Below are positions 43,190 through 51,746 of a stretch of DNA of 64,000 nt, in pieces. The DNA lies in NCBI GenBank assembly GCA_035701825.1, contig DASSRK010000036.1, forward strand, positions 1 through 64,000, given 5' to 3'. Under the pieces are notes generated by a model. It made no database searches and was not told the DNA's origin. It was given only the letters and a program-made list of their open reading frames with translations. Within the stretch, counting starts at the first letter, position 1, and each line of letters begins with the position of its first letter. The translations under genes were made by a program, and so were the position numbers. Source of the DNA: CADEED01 sp035701825. Its GTDB lineage: Bacteria > Pseudomonadota > Gammaproteobacteria > Steroidobacterales > Steroidobacteraceae.

Positions 43190-43558
43190 ATGGTACAGGC
43201 CGCTCCAAGGCGCATCGTGATCGCCGATGACAACGAAGATTCCGCGCAGAGTTTCGCGATGCTGCTGTCGTTCTCGGGGCACGAAGTGAAGGTCGCGCAC
43301 GATGGCGCCGAGGCACTGGACGCGGTGCGCAACTTCCGTCCCGACGTGGCTTTCCTCGACATCGGCATGCCCGTGCTCACCGGGTACGAGGTGGCTCAGG
43401 CCGTGCGCGCCGAGCCCTGGGGCAACGAGGTCACGTTGATCGCGGTGACCGGCTGGGGCCAGCCGGACGACAAGCAGCGCGCGCACACCGCGGGCTTCGA
43501 TCGCCACCTGGTCAAGCCGATCGACCCGGACGAAGTCGACCGGCTGCTCGATTCCTGA
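43190..43558 (+). CDS. single-domain response regulator (CheY-like receiver)
   Basis: The 122-residue protein is one receiver domain: acidic pocket IVIADDNEDSAQ, phospho-acceptor Asp57 in VAFLDIGMPVLTGYEVA, the Thr of AVTGWGQ and Lys of LVKPIDPDE. It resembles the receiver ends of the hybrid kinases at 31.3 and 37.6 kb, down to the DIGMP and TGWG blocks. It may therefore share their signal or be their phosphoryl partner. GGGAGG precedes the ATG. Confidence 0.92.
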   Translation: MVQAAPRRIVIADDNEDSAQSFAMLLSFSGHEVKVAHDGAEALDAVRNFRPDVAFLDIGMPVLTGYEVAQAVRAEPWGNEVTLIAVTGWGQPDDKQRAHTAGFDRHLVKPIDPDEVDRLLDS

Positions 43559-43572
43559 GGACTCGCGCCGGG

Positions 43573-43677
43573 TCAGCGCACCAGGGCCGTGCCGAGCAGC
43601 GCGGCCGCCGCGACCGCCGCGGCGATGCCGAACAGGATGGATACGTAATTCGCGACGTGACGCACGATGGCGGGCAT
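43573..43677 (-). CDS. 34-residue single-span membrane peptide
   Basis: The short frame encodes MPAIVRHVANYVSILFGIAA followed by an alanine-rich helix and LLGTALVR. It is one hydrophobic span with a basic N-terminus. A strong GGAGG (43690-43686) sits eight bases before the ATG, which supports real translation. It is convergent with the receiver gene. The function is unknown. Confidence 0.55.
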   Translation of the reverse strand: MPAIVRHVANYVSILFGIAAAVAAAALLGTALVR

Positions 43678-43857
43678 GCGGGGTTCCTCCGTAAGTAGCT
43701 AGACCTCGATGGTGAGGGCGGGGGCGTCGCGGCGCCGTCCGATGCGGCGAGCGCCGGCGTCCGGCGCACGGCGCGAAACCCATCGGCACAGTCCCACGCA
43801 TGGCCACCGCCTGTAGGCCGGGAACTACACGCCGCTCCGGACGGTCGGTATCCTCCA

Positions 43858-44520
43858 ATGATGGTGCGACGTATGGCGGCATTGCTCTGCGTGCTGCTGA
43901 TGCATGCGTTGCTGCTGCTGTGGCTGGCCGAGCTGCCGGCCGTCTTCAGCCGGGTACGCGCCGCCGGGGAATTCACGTCCGGGCCCATCACGATGGAGTT
44001 GCACGAGGAGCCACCTCCGCCCGCGCCGTTCGACATTCCCGCGCCCGCGCCCGCGCGGCACCCCGGCGCGCGTGCGCGGCCGCCCGTCGCGGCGGGTTCG
44101 TCGGCCCAACCCTCGACGGCGATCACGGTGCCATCGCCGGTGGACTGGCCCCTGGAGGGCAAGAAGGCCGCCGAGCGCCTGGTCGCGCGCGAGGCCGAAG
44201 CCGAACGATTGGCCAGGATGTTTGCCGGGCCCGGCGGCACCTGGGCGTCGCTCACCAAGCGGCAGCGCTCGAAGCTCGACAAGTTCCACTTCAAGCCGGG
44301 CATCGACGGCGTCGAGTACGACGCGCAGGGCAACCAGATCTACCACATCAGCGACGGCTGCATGATCGTGAATTCAGGTTTCATCGCCTGCAAGATCGGC
44401 AAGGCGAAGGTCAGGGGCGACATGTTCGAGAACATGCGCGAGTACTTCGACGAGTTGCGCCTGCCGGAGACAGGCGAGGGCAACGGCACCGAACCCGAGT
44501 CGCTGCGGCCGCCCTACTAG
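43858..44520 (+). CDS. membrane-anchored proline-rich protein of unknown function
   Basis: The 220-residue protein has an N-terminal membrane anchor (MAALLCVLLMHALLLLWLAEL), a proline-rich stretch (EEPPPPAPFDIPAPAPA) and a periplasmic part with basic helix and FHFKPGIDGVEYDAQGNQIYH. Two cysteines (in DGCMIVNSGFIACK) could form a disulfide. The first half resembles TonB-type anchors, but the typical TonB C-terminal fold is not visible. No partner genes such as exbB are adjacent. Confidence 0.65.
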   Translation: MMVRRMAALLCVLLMHALLLLWLAELPAVFSRVRAAGEFTSGPITMELHEEPPPPAPFDIPAPAPARHPGARARPPVAAGSSAQPSTAITVPSPVDWPLEGKKAAERLVAREAEAERLARMFAGPGGTWASLTKRQRSKLDKFHFKPGIDGVEYDAQGNQIYHISDGCMIVNSGFIACKIGKAKVRGDMFENMREYFDELRLPETGEGNGTEPESLRPPY

Positions 44521-44541
44521 CCAGGCGCGGCCGGCGGCCGC

Positions 44542-46617
44542 TCAGCGCGACTTGTTGCGGAACGCCTTGCCGCCCTTGTAACTGCCCTTGGCGCCGGCCG
44601 CCTTGCCGACGAACTTCTTCTTGAAGCCGCCGGGCTTGCCCTCGAAGCGGGACTTGCCTTCGAAGCGGGACTTGCCCTCGAAGCGGGACTTGCCGGCATA
44701 CCGCGGGCGCTCGACCTGCGCGGCGTCCGCGTCGGGGCTGAACTCGCGGCGCGCGGCGCGCGGCGCGCCGGCGTCTTCGCGCGCGTCGTCGCGCCGGAAG
44801 CGTGGCGTGCCCTTGTAGTTGCGCGATTGCGTGCGACGACTCTCGAACGGGCGCGGCGCGCCGGACCTGTCGAAACGATTGCCGCCGCCCAGGTAGGGCT
44901 TGTTCGGGTATGGCTTGCGGCTGTCTTCCGATGCGCCGCCCGCGTCGCGCTGTTCGGCCGCTTCCGCCACGCGATCCGGTCGCTTCGACTTGCCGCTGAA
45001 CCTGGGCTTCTCGGGCTTCGAGTCCACGCGCCGGATGCGGATGGCTTCGCCACGCACCTTGACGTTCTGCAGGCTGGCGACCGTTTCATCGGGCAGTGCC
45101 GGCAGGTCGACGTAGCTGTGGTCGTCGCGAATGTCGATGTGGCCGATGTGGCGACCCTCGATGCCGGCTTCGTTGGCGATGGCGCCGACGATGTTCCCGG
45201 GCAGCACGCCCTGCGCATGTCCGACTTCGAGCCGGTAGGTCTGCGTGGGCTGGCTGCCGTCGATGCGCGGCGGCGCGCTGGCTTCCGCTTCGGGCTTGGC
45301 GGCCAGCAGCAGCGGCGTCGAGCCCTGCATCAGGCTCGCGAGCGCCGCGGCGATCTCGATGGCCGGGATGTTGGCGTCGGCTTCGATCTGTTCGAGCAGC
45401 GGCTGGAAGTCGCGGCCCGCGCCACTCAATACCGCCTCGGTGACCTTTTCCTTGAACTTGGTGACGCGCAGTTCGTTGACGTCGGCGATGCTCGGCAGCT
45501 TCATCTCCTCGATGCGCAGCCGCGTGACGCGCTCGATGATGCGCAGCATGTTCCGCTCGCGCGGCGCGACGAACAGGATGGCCTCGCCGGAACGGCCGGC
45601 GCGGCCGGTGCGCCCGATGCGATGCACGTAGGTTTCCGGGTCGTAGGGGATGTCGTAGTTGAGCACGTGCGAGATGCGCTCGACGTCGAGGCCGCGCGCC
45701 GCCACGTCGGTGGCGATCACGATGTCGATCTTGCCGTCCTTGAGGCGCTGCACGGTCTGCTCGCGCGAGCGTTGCTCCATGTCGCCGTTGAGCGCGGCGG
45801 CCTGGAAGCCGCGCGCCTCGAGGCGTTGCGCGAGTTCGACGGTCTCGAGCTTGGTGCGCACGAACACCAGCATGGCGTCGAACTTCTCGGCCTCGAGCAG
45901 CCGGGTCAGCGCGTCGAGCTTGTGCAGGCCACTCACCATCCAGTAGCGCTGGCGGATCTTGGGTGCGGCCTCGCCGCGGGACTGGATGACGATCTCGCGC
46001 GGCTCGCGCATGTGGGTCTGGGCGATGCGGCGGATGGCGTGCGGCAGCGTCGCCGTGAACAGCGCGACCTGCTTGTCGGCGGGTGTCTGCTGGAACAACG
46101 TCTCGATGTCGTCCACGAAACCCATCTGCAGCATCTCGTCGCCTTCGTCGAGCACCAGGAACTTGAGCGCATCGAGGCGCAGCGCGCCGCTCTGCACGTG
46201 GTCGAGCAGGCGGCCGGGCGTGCCCACGATGACGTGCGCGCCGCGCCTCAGGCCTTTCAACTGGGGCGTATAGCTCTGCCCGCCGTAGATAGGCAGCACG
46301 TGGAAACCGGGCATCTTCGCCGCGTATTTCTGGAAGGCCTCGGCCACCTGGATGGCGAGCTCGCGCGTCGGCGTGAGTACCAGCGCCTGCGGCGCCTGGA
46401 GCGCGAGGTCGATGCGCGCCAGTACGGGCAGCGCGAAGGCCGCCGTCTTGCCCGTGCCCGTGGAAGCCTGGCCGAGCAGGTCGGAGCCCTCGAGCAGGAT
46501 CGGGATGGCTTCGGCCTGGATGGGCGAGGGGTTCTCGTAGCCGACTTCCGCCAGCGCCGCGACCAGCGCGTCGCCAAGTCCCAGGTCGGCAAAGGTAGGG
46601 GTTTGGTTATCGGACAT
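44542..46617 (-). CDS. DEAD-box RNA helicase (DeaD/CsdA-like) with DEGD motif II
   Basis: The 691-residue protein has a full helicase core: Q motif PSPIQAEAIPILLEG, motif I ASTGTGKT, motif III TATLP in place of SAT, and motif VI HRIGRTGRAG. Motif II reads DEGD (157-160) rather than DEAD. A DbpA/CsdA-like RNA-binding domain follows (about 485-560, with QGVLPGNIVGAIANEAGIEG). The tail is basic and repetitive (SRFEGK three times). Such helicases help ribosome assembly and mRNA turnover, often in the cold. The start at 46617 is the only one that fits homologues. Confidence 0.92.
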   Translation of the reverse strand: MSDNQTPTFADLGLGDALVAALAEVGYENPSPIQAEAIPILLEGSDLLGQASTGTGKTAAFALPVLARIDLALQAPQALVLTPTRELAIQVAEAFQKYAAKMPGFHVLPIYGGQSYTPQLKGLRRGAHVIVGTPGRLLDHVQSGALRLDALKFLVLDEGDEMLQMGFVDDIETLFQQTPADKQVALFTATLPHAIRRIAQTHMREPREIVIQSRGEAAPKIRQRYWMVSGLHKLDALTRLLEAEKFDAMLVFVRTKLETVELAQRLEARGFQAAALNGDMEQRSREQTVQRLKDGKIDIVIATDVAARGLDVERISHVLNYDIPYDPETYVHRIGRTGRAGRSGEAILFVAPRERNMLRIIERVTRLRIEEMKLPSIADVNELRVTKFKEKVTEAVLSGAGRDFQPLLEQIEADANIPAIEIAAALASLMQGSTPLLLAAKPEAEASAPPRIDGSQPTQTYRLEVGHAQGVLPGNIVGAIANEAGIEGRHIGHIDIRDDHSYVDLPALPDETVASLQNVKVRGEAIRIRRVDSKPEKPRFSGKSKRPDRVAEAAEQRDAGGASEDSRKPYPNKPYLGGGNRFDRSGAPRPFESRRTQSRNYKGTPRFRRDDAREDAGAPRAARREFSPDADAAQVERPRYAGKSRFEGKSRFEGKSRFEGKPGGFKKKFVGKAAGAKGSYKGGKAFRNKSR
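44641..44694 (-). repeat. three tandem 18-bp units in the helicase tail
   Basis: The plus-strand unit CTCGAAGCGGGACTTGCC occurs at 44641-44658, 44659-44676 (one base different) and 44677-44694. In the protein this gives three copies of the six-residue unit KSRFEG. It adds positive charge to the RNA-binding tail and could vary in copy number by slippage. Confidence 0.85.
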
Positions 46618-46676
46618 GCGCGGACCCGGCGGGTGAGGGGCGCGCAATGTACGCGTATTGGGCCGGCGCGGAAAGC

Positions 46677-48344
46677 TTATTTGGAGCTTGCGAGGCCCGG
46701 GGCGGCGGGCGGGTCGTTGTTCTCGACTTCCTGCCAGTCCTGGTCCCAGGAATCGACCTCGTAGCGGCGGGTCATCGGGAAGGCGGCGGGACGCAGGTAT
46801 TCGAAGCGTTTGTCGAAATCCAGCTTGGTGGCGTAGCGCGGCTCGGTCTCGAGGATGGTGCCCGCGGTGAGGCTGCCGAGGATCAGCAGCTTGCCGACCT
46901 TGCCGCGATCCGCCGACTCGATGATGAAGCGGCGGCGCGCGAACATCGCGGCCTGGATGTGCAGGTCGCCGTCGCCGGTGACCTGCGTGCCGGCGACGCG
47001 CATGTCGCGGCCGGCGATCAGCGCGAGGAAGTCGCGCGACATCAGCGTCTCGCGCGGGTCGTTGGCGTAGGTGAGATCGCCTTCGATCTCGATGTCCTCG
47101 GGCGAGTACACCGTGAAGATGCCGGCCACGGTGCCGCGCACGAACAACTTGGAGTTCTTGTCGGCGATCAGGTAGCGCGGGCGTTGCGAGCTCTCCGCGC
47201 GCTGCAGGGGTCCGTCGCCATTGGCGAGCCGCCACACGAAGCTGCCGTCGGAATTGAAGATGATGCGCGTGTCGCCGGCGAACAGTTGGCGGTCGCCTTG
47301 CTCGCCGCCGTTGATGACGTCCGGCATGTCGCGCGGCAACGTGACGCGTTCGACCTTGGTCTCGGTGCCGCCCTGGAACACGTTCTTCTTCTTCGCGCGC
47401 GTGTTGTACTCGTCGAGGGTCAGGTGCGCCGCCGCGGTGGTCACCTTGCCGAAGAAGCGCGGCTCGACACCCTGCGTGAACGCCAGGCCGATCTCGGTGT
47501 TGCTGTGGAAGCGGCCCTCGATCACGTCGTCGTGCAGCTGGATGTGCGGATCCCAGAAATTGACCAGCTGCGTGAAGTGCGAAAACGCCAGTCGCTTGAG
47601 CGACAGGTGCGTCTTCATGCGTTTGCCGTCCTTGTTGGTCGTGACCTCGGCGATCACCTGCTCGAGCCCGGTACTGTCGGCCGCGGGGCGCCGGATGACG
47701 CGCGCCGAGTATTCCCGGCCGTCCTGCTGCCAGGTGAGCTGCGACTTGGTCATGTTCGAATCGAGCAGCTTCTGTGCGAGCTGCGTGACGTTGCGCGTCA
47801 GCATGACCTGCTCGGTCTCGGGCACGGGGGCCGGCGGCGTTTCGTGCAGGTCCGGGTCGTCCATGGCCACGGTGGTGCTCGACTCGCCCGTGGTGGTGAG
47901 CACCGGCTCTTCGGTGGGCTCGGCATCCGCGATCGCGGGCTGTTCGGGCTCCTCGGAATCCTGCGCAGCCTGCGGCTGCACCGGCGAGGCGTCCGCGACC
48001 ACCGGGGCTTCGACGGTGTGTTCGCTGTTGCCCGGCGAGGTGTTCACGTGCTCGGGTTCGGGTGCGGGCTCAGGCAGGGCGGCGTCGGTCATCTCCTCGC
48101 TGCTCGGGCCTTCGCGCGTTTCGATCTGCACCGAGAGCTCGGGAATGTTTTCTTCGTCTTCGCCGGAGGTGTAGAGCGCGGTGCCGAACATCAGCAGCAC
48201 CGCGAAGTGCAGCGCCGCCGAGATTCCCAGCGTCGTGGTGATGTCGCGATTCGTGGTGCGCAGCGACGTCCAGAGCGCCGCCAACACCCGCCGGAGGGGG
48301 CGCGTCTGTTGTTTGTTATCGGTGGTAAACGCGGGTGACGACAC
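46677..48344 (-). CDS. large membrane-anchored protein of unknown function
   Basis: The 555-residue protein has one membrane helix (about residues 38-57, ISAALHFAVLLMFGTALYTS). A long acidic, proline-rich periplasmic stretch (65-185) and then a folded domain follow. The end part (YSPEDIEIEGDLTYAN, DFLALIAGRDMRVAG and GDLHIQAAMFARRRFIIES) resembles the beta-rich region of pilus-associated or polymer-forming proteins. I chose GTG at 48344, because GGAGG lies six bases before it; a GTG five codons earlier is possible. The function is unknown. Confidence 0.7.
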   Translation of the reverse strand: MSSPAFTTDNKQQTRPLRRVLAALWTSLRTTNRDITTTLGISAALHFAVLLMFGTALYTSGEDEENIPELSVQIETREGPSSEEMTDAALPEPAPEPEHVNTSPGNSEHTVEAPVVADASPVQPQAAQDSEEPEQPAIADAEPTEEPVLTTTGESSTTVAMDDPDLHETPPAPVPETEQVMLTRNVTQLAQKLLDSNMTKSQLTWQQDGREYSARVIRRPAADSTGLEQVIAEVTTNKDGKRMKTHLSLKRLAFSHFTQLVNFWDPHIQLHDDVIEGRFHSNTEIGLAFTQGVEPRFFGKVTTAAAHLTLDEYNTRAKKKNVFQGGTETKVERVTLPRDMPDVINGGEQGDRQLFAGDTRIIFNSDGSFVWRLANGDGPLQRAESSQRPRYLIADKNSKLFVRGTVAGIFTVYSPEDIEIEGDLTYANDPRETLMSRDFLALIAGRDMRVAGTQVTGDGDLHIQAAMFARRRFIIESADRGKVGKLLILGSLTAGTILETEPRYATKLDFDKRFEYLRPAAFPMTRRYEVDSWDQDWQEVENNDPPAAPGLASSK

Positions 48345-48419
48345 CCGAGACCTCCGCACTTGTCTCCCTTAGGGCTTATCTTGCTCCGTTCATGGCATCG
48401 GGTCGACGGGTATTTGGCC

Positions 48420-50459
48420 TCAGTGCTTCACGGATTCTGCTGACGGCCGCGCGCTCGGATCGCTGGATGGCGGCGGTGCGCGATCGACCGCGGCCGGCGT
48501 TCCCAGCACTTCGGTGAGTATCGGCTTCAGCGCGTTGGCCCAATGTTGGTACGCCGCAGCGGTCAAATGCAGACCGTCGTAGGTCATTCCCGGACGTAGC
48601 CGACCGCGCGCATCCGCCAGCTGCGCGTTGATGTTTATGTAACGTATGGATTTTCCATCCGCGAGCCGGGCGATCTGCTGGTTGGCGGCATCGATCACCG
48701 GCATGACCGCCGGGTTGTCGTTGCGCGGCGTGATGCCGGTGATCACCAGCGTGGCGCGCGGTGCCTGCTTGCGGATCTCGCGTACCAGGGCGCCGACGCC
48801 GCGCGCCACGTCGTCAGCGCGCGCCTGCGCGTCCCCTAAAGGTGTCGCATTTCCCACGTTGTTGGTGCCGGCCATGACCACGACCACCTTCGGATTCACG
48901 CCTTCGAGCTCGCCGTTCCTGAGTCGCCACAGCATGTGCTGCGTCTTGTCGGCGCCCCAGCCGAAATCGGCGGCGTTCCAGCCCTTGAAGTTCGCGTTCC
49001 AGTTGGCGAGCAGGTCCTTCCACTGCTCGTCGCTGGTACCCCAGCGCCGCGTGATGGAATCGCCGACGAAATACACGTCGATCTGCCCGGCCTTTTTCTT
49101 CGCGAGCAGTTCCTCGTGCGCGAGGCGCGAGTTGGCGTCGCGGCGCGGCGTCGGCACGTCGGCGGGTTCGATCGGCGGCAGGCCGAGGCGCAGGGCCTCG
49201 AGCCAGGATGCGGAGGCCCGGGTCCAGGGCATCGATTGCTCGGGCGTCGCGAGGTGGTTGTGTGGCGACTCGATCATGGGCGCCGCCTGCTTGGGACCCT
49301 GGATCTGGTTGAATGCGGCCCAGATGCCGACCGGCGGCGTGGTCGTGTCGATGAAGCCCATGGCCACCAGCGACGGCACCTTGATGCGCGCGGCGCAGTT
49401 CACGGTGTCGAAGTACTGCGCGGTCTCCAGCACCTTCGGGTCCTTCTCGTCCCAGAACGGGTAGCCAGTCTTGCGGCCGTGCGCGGTGCCATTCGCATCG
49501 GCGCCGGCCGGCACGTTGATCAGCATCGCGGTCACCTTGGGGTGCAGGCCCGCGGTGCACAGGCTCTGCTGCCCGCCCATGCTCGTGCCCATGACCACCA
49601 GCGTCTTGCCGTCCCAGTCCGGGCGGCTCGCGAGGTAGTCGACCGCGCGAATGTCGCCGAGATACATGTGGAGGAAATAGTTCCTGTCGCGGTTGCGGGT
49701 CTCGATGGTGTTGTATTCCTTGAGCTCCTTCGGCAACGCGTCGTAGTACTCCTTGGGCTGGTCGGGCATGACGTCGTGCGGCTCGACGTTCACCGCCAGC
49801 CAGCCTTCGGCGGCGCGGTCCGTGACCCAGGGCTGCTGGAGTGGATAGGGCGGGCTGGCCCATTGCAGGATCACGAGGCCGGGATATTTCTTCTGGTTGC
49901 TGGCGTCGTGCGGCTTCGCGACCTGCGCCCAGATGTGCCGGCCTTCGAGTCCATCCATGCGCAGGATGCCGAAGTCGACGCCGTCTTTTTTGCTCGGCTT
50001 CGCGGTGAACTGCGGCTTGGCCGGCACCTTGCGCAGCGCCGCGATCTTCGCCTTCCAGAATGCGTCGAAATCCGCCGGCGCCGGGATCGAAGGCTGGATT
50101 TTTTCGGGAGCCACCGCGGCGCCGAGCGCCTTGGGCTTCGCGCCGGGAGAGACCTGGGTCACCTCCACGTACACCATGCCGGGTTCGTCGAGCTTCGCTT
50201 CGATGGTCGCGGGAACGCCCGGCTCGATCGTGCCACGGCCGATCTCTCCGAGGTTGTTCTTGCGGATGACGTACGTGACGGCGGGAGAACCCCACGGCAG
50301 CGTCACGTGCCAGCCGGCGCTCTCGCCCAGTGCGTAGATGCCGGACGGATGAAATGGCACGTACTGCGGACCGGGCGATTCGTCCGCGTGCGCGGCAGCC
50401 GCGCAGGTGAGCAATGCCCAGGGAAGCGCCGTCCGCAGCGCCACGCGAATGTTCTTCAT
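48420..50459 (-). CDS. exported bifunctional esterase: AXE1-type hydrolase fused to SGNH hydrolase
   Basis: The 679-residue precursor has a signal peptide ending in AAAHA. The first half is an alpha/beta hydrolase of the acetyl xylan esterase (CE7/AXE1) type with Ser293 (GTSMGGQQ), Asp371 (GFIDTTTPP) and a His at 400 or 402 (ESPHNH). The second half (about 440-655) is an SGNH hydrolase with GDS at 466-468, GTNN at 531-534 and Asp628/His631 (YDGLHL). Both catalytic sets look complete. It probably removes acetyl groups from plant polysaccharides. It lies 22 bases after a Tat-exported oxidoreductase gene. Confidence 0.87.
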   Translation of the reverse strand: MKNIRVALRTALPWALLTCAAAAHADESPGPQYVPFHPSGIYALGESAGWHVTLPWGSPAVTYVIRKNNLGEIGRGTIEPGVPATIEAKLDEPGMVYVEVTQVSPGAKPKALGAAVAPEKIQPSIPAPADFDAFWKAKIAALRKVPAKPQFTAKPSKKDGVDFGILRMDGLEGRHIWAQVAKPHDASNQKKYPGLVILQWASPPYPLQQPWVTDRAAEGWLAVNVEPHDVMPDQPKEYYDALPKELKEYNTIETRNRDRNYFLHMYLGDIRAVDYLASRPDWDGKTLVVMGTSMGGQQSLCTAGLHPKVTAMLINVPAGADANGTAHGRKTGYPFWDEKDPKVLETAQYFDTVNCAARIKVPSLVAMGFIDTTTPPVGIWAAFNQIQGPKQAAPMIESPHNHLATPEQSMPWTRASASWLEALRLGLPPIEPADVPTPRRDANSRLAHEELLAKKKAGQIDVYFVGDSITRRWGTSDEQWKDLLANWNANFKGWNAADFGWGADKTQHMLWRLRNGELEGVNPKVVVVMAGTNNVGNATPLGDAQARADDVARGVGALVREIRKQAPRATLVITGITPRNDNPAVMPVIDAANQQIARLADGKSIRYININAQLADARGRLRPGMTYDGLHLTAAAYQHWANALKPILTEVLGTPAAVDRAPPPSSDPSARPSAESVKH

Positions 50460-50481
50460 GATGCCCCCGTTCTGACTTTGA

Positions 50482-51642
50482 TCAGGCGCCGACCGGCCTG
50501 GTCGCGATGGTCTGCGCCTTGAGCACCAGCTCGGCGGCCAGCAGCGCCTGGTCCTGGTCCTGCGCCACGGCGCTGCGTTCGACCACGTCGCGCACGAACT
50601 GCGGGCCGAAGGGCAGCGGTACCTTGTTGCAGTCGATGTAGCGCGCCTGCTTCTTGTCGACGATGTACAGGTGATTGCCGCCCTTGGCGGTGGCCACGTT
50701 GGTGTACTTGCGCAGCTCGATGTAACCCTCGGTGCCGAGGATGAAGAGGCGCCCGTCGCCCCAGGTGTCGAGGCCGTCGGGCGTGAACCAGTCGACGCGC
50801 ACGTAACCCGTGCCGCCGTTGCCGGTCATGATCATGTCGCCGAAGTCTTCGAACTTCGGGTGGTCCGGGTAGTTGACGTTGCCGGTCTGCGCGGCGACCA
50901 CGTGCGCCTGGGTGCTGTTCGTGAAGTAGAGGAACTGGTCGGCCTGGTGCGAGCCGATGTCGCAGAGGATGCCGCCGTAGCGCGCCTTGTCCCAGAACCA
51001 TTCGGGACGGCTCGGCGCGTTCACGCGATGCGGCGCGAGGTTCACGGTCTGGATGACCTTGCCGATGGCGCCCTGCTGCACGAGCTCGCCGGCGTACACG
51101 GCCGAGCGCACTTCGAGACGCTCGGAGTACATGATGGCGAACTTGCGCTTCGTGGCCTTGATGGTCTTGCGCACCTCGGCCAGCTGCGCGAGCGTGGTGA
51201 TGCCGGGCTTGTCGGACAGGTAGTCCTTGCCCGCCTTCATCACGCGGATGCCGAGCGGGGCGCGCAGGTCGGGAATGGGCGCGCCGAGCACCAGCTGGAT
51301 GGACTTGTCATCGAGGATCTGGTCCTCGCTGGCGGCGAGCTCGATGTCGCCGAACTCCTTCCGGTAGGCGGCGATCTGCGCCGGGTCGGTCGCGTGGAAG
51401 GAGACCAGCTCGCCGCCGCCGCGCAGGATCGCGCGCGTCATGCCATAGATATGCGCGTGGTCGAGGCCGATAGCGGAAAACCGGATGTGATGCGTCGGAA
51501 TTATCTCGGCCTGGGAAGAATTCGCCGGGTCGACCGTCCCCGCGCCCGAGACTCCCTGCGCGAGTGCCGCCCCGGAAACGCCGGAGAACATCCCCGCGAG
51601 TCCCGCCGCCTGCAGGAAATCGCGCCGATTAGGTCCGCTCAT
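50482..51642 (-). CDS. Tat-exported Gfo/Idh/MocA family oxidoreductase
   Basis: The 386-residue protein starts MSGPNRRDFLQAAGLAG, a clear twin-arginine signal (RRDFLQ) that exports it folded with its nucleotide cofactor. The Rossmann part follows (IRFSAIGLDHAHIYGMTRA, then EDQILDDKSIQLVLGAPIPD). The catalytic region includes DKPGITTLAQLAEV and CDIGSHQADQFLYFT. Such enzymes oxidise or reduce sugars and related compounds. The start at 51642 is supported by the Tat motif. It is followed by the bifunctional esterase, suggesting shared work on polysaccharides. Confidence 0.88.
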   Translation of the reverse strand: MSGPNRRDFLQAAGLAGMFSGVSGAALAQGVSGAGTVDPANSSQAEIIPTHHIRFSAIGLDHAHIYGMTRAILRGGGELVSFHATDPAQIAAYRKEFGDIELAASEDQILDDKSIQLVLGAPIPDLRAPLGIRVMKAGKDYLSDKPGITTLAQLAEVRKTIKATKRKFAIMYSERLEVRSAVYAGELVQQGAIGKVIQTVNLAPHRVNAPSRPEWFWDKARYGGILCDIGSHQADQFLYFTNSTQAHVVAAQTGNVNYPDHPKFEDFGDMIMTGNGGTGYVRVDWFTPDGLDTWGDGRLFILGTEGYIELRKYTNVATAKGGNHLYIVDKKQARYIDCNKVPLPFGPQFVRDVVERSAVAQDQDQALLAAELVLKAQTIATRPVGA

Positions 51643-51686
51643 CGCGCCGCCCCCGTCATGAGAAGGGCGCAACCATACCAAGAAAT

Positions 51687-51738
51687 GGGGACATCCCTCA
51701 TCGGGATGTCACATGACAAGCAAATGAGGACTGTCCCC
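51687..51738. repeat. REP-like imperfect inverted repeat
   Basis: Arms GGGGACATCCCTCAT (51687-51701) and ATGAGGACTGTCCCC (51724-51738) pair at 13 of 15 positions, with 22 bases between. An inner hairpin CATCCC/GGGATG lies at 51692-51708. The GGGGACA...TGTCCCC ends resemble the repeats mobilised by REP-associated transposases. It lies between the ABC permease stop and the divergent-side start of the oxidoreductase. No transposase gene is present. Confidence 0.55.
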
Positions 51739-51746
51739 CTGATCCT

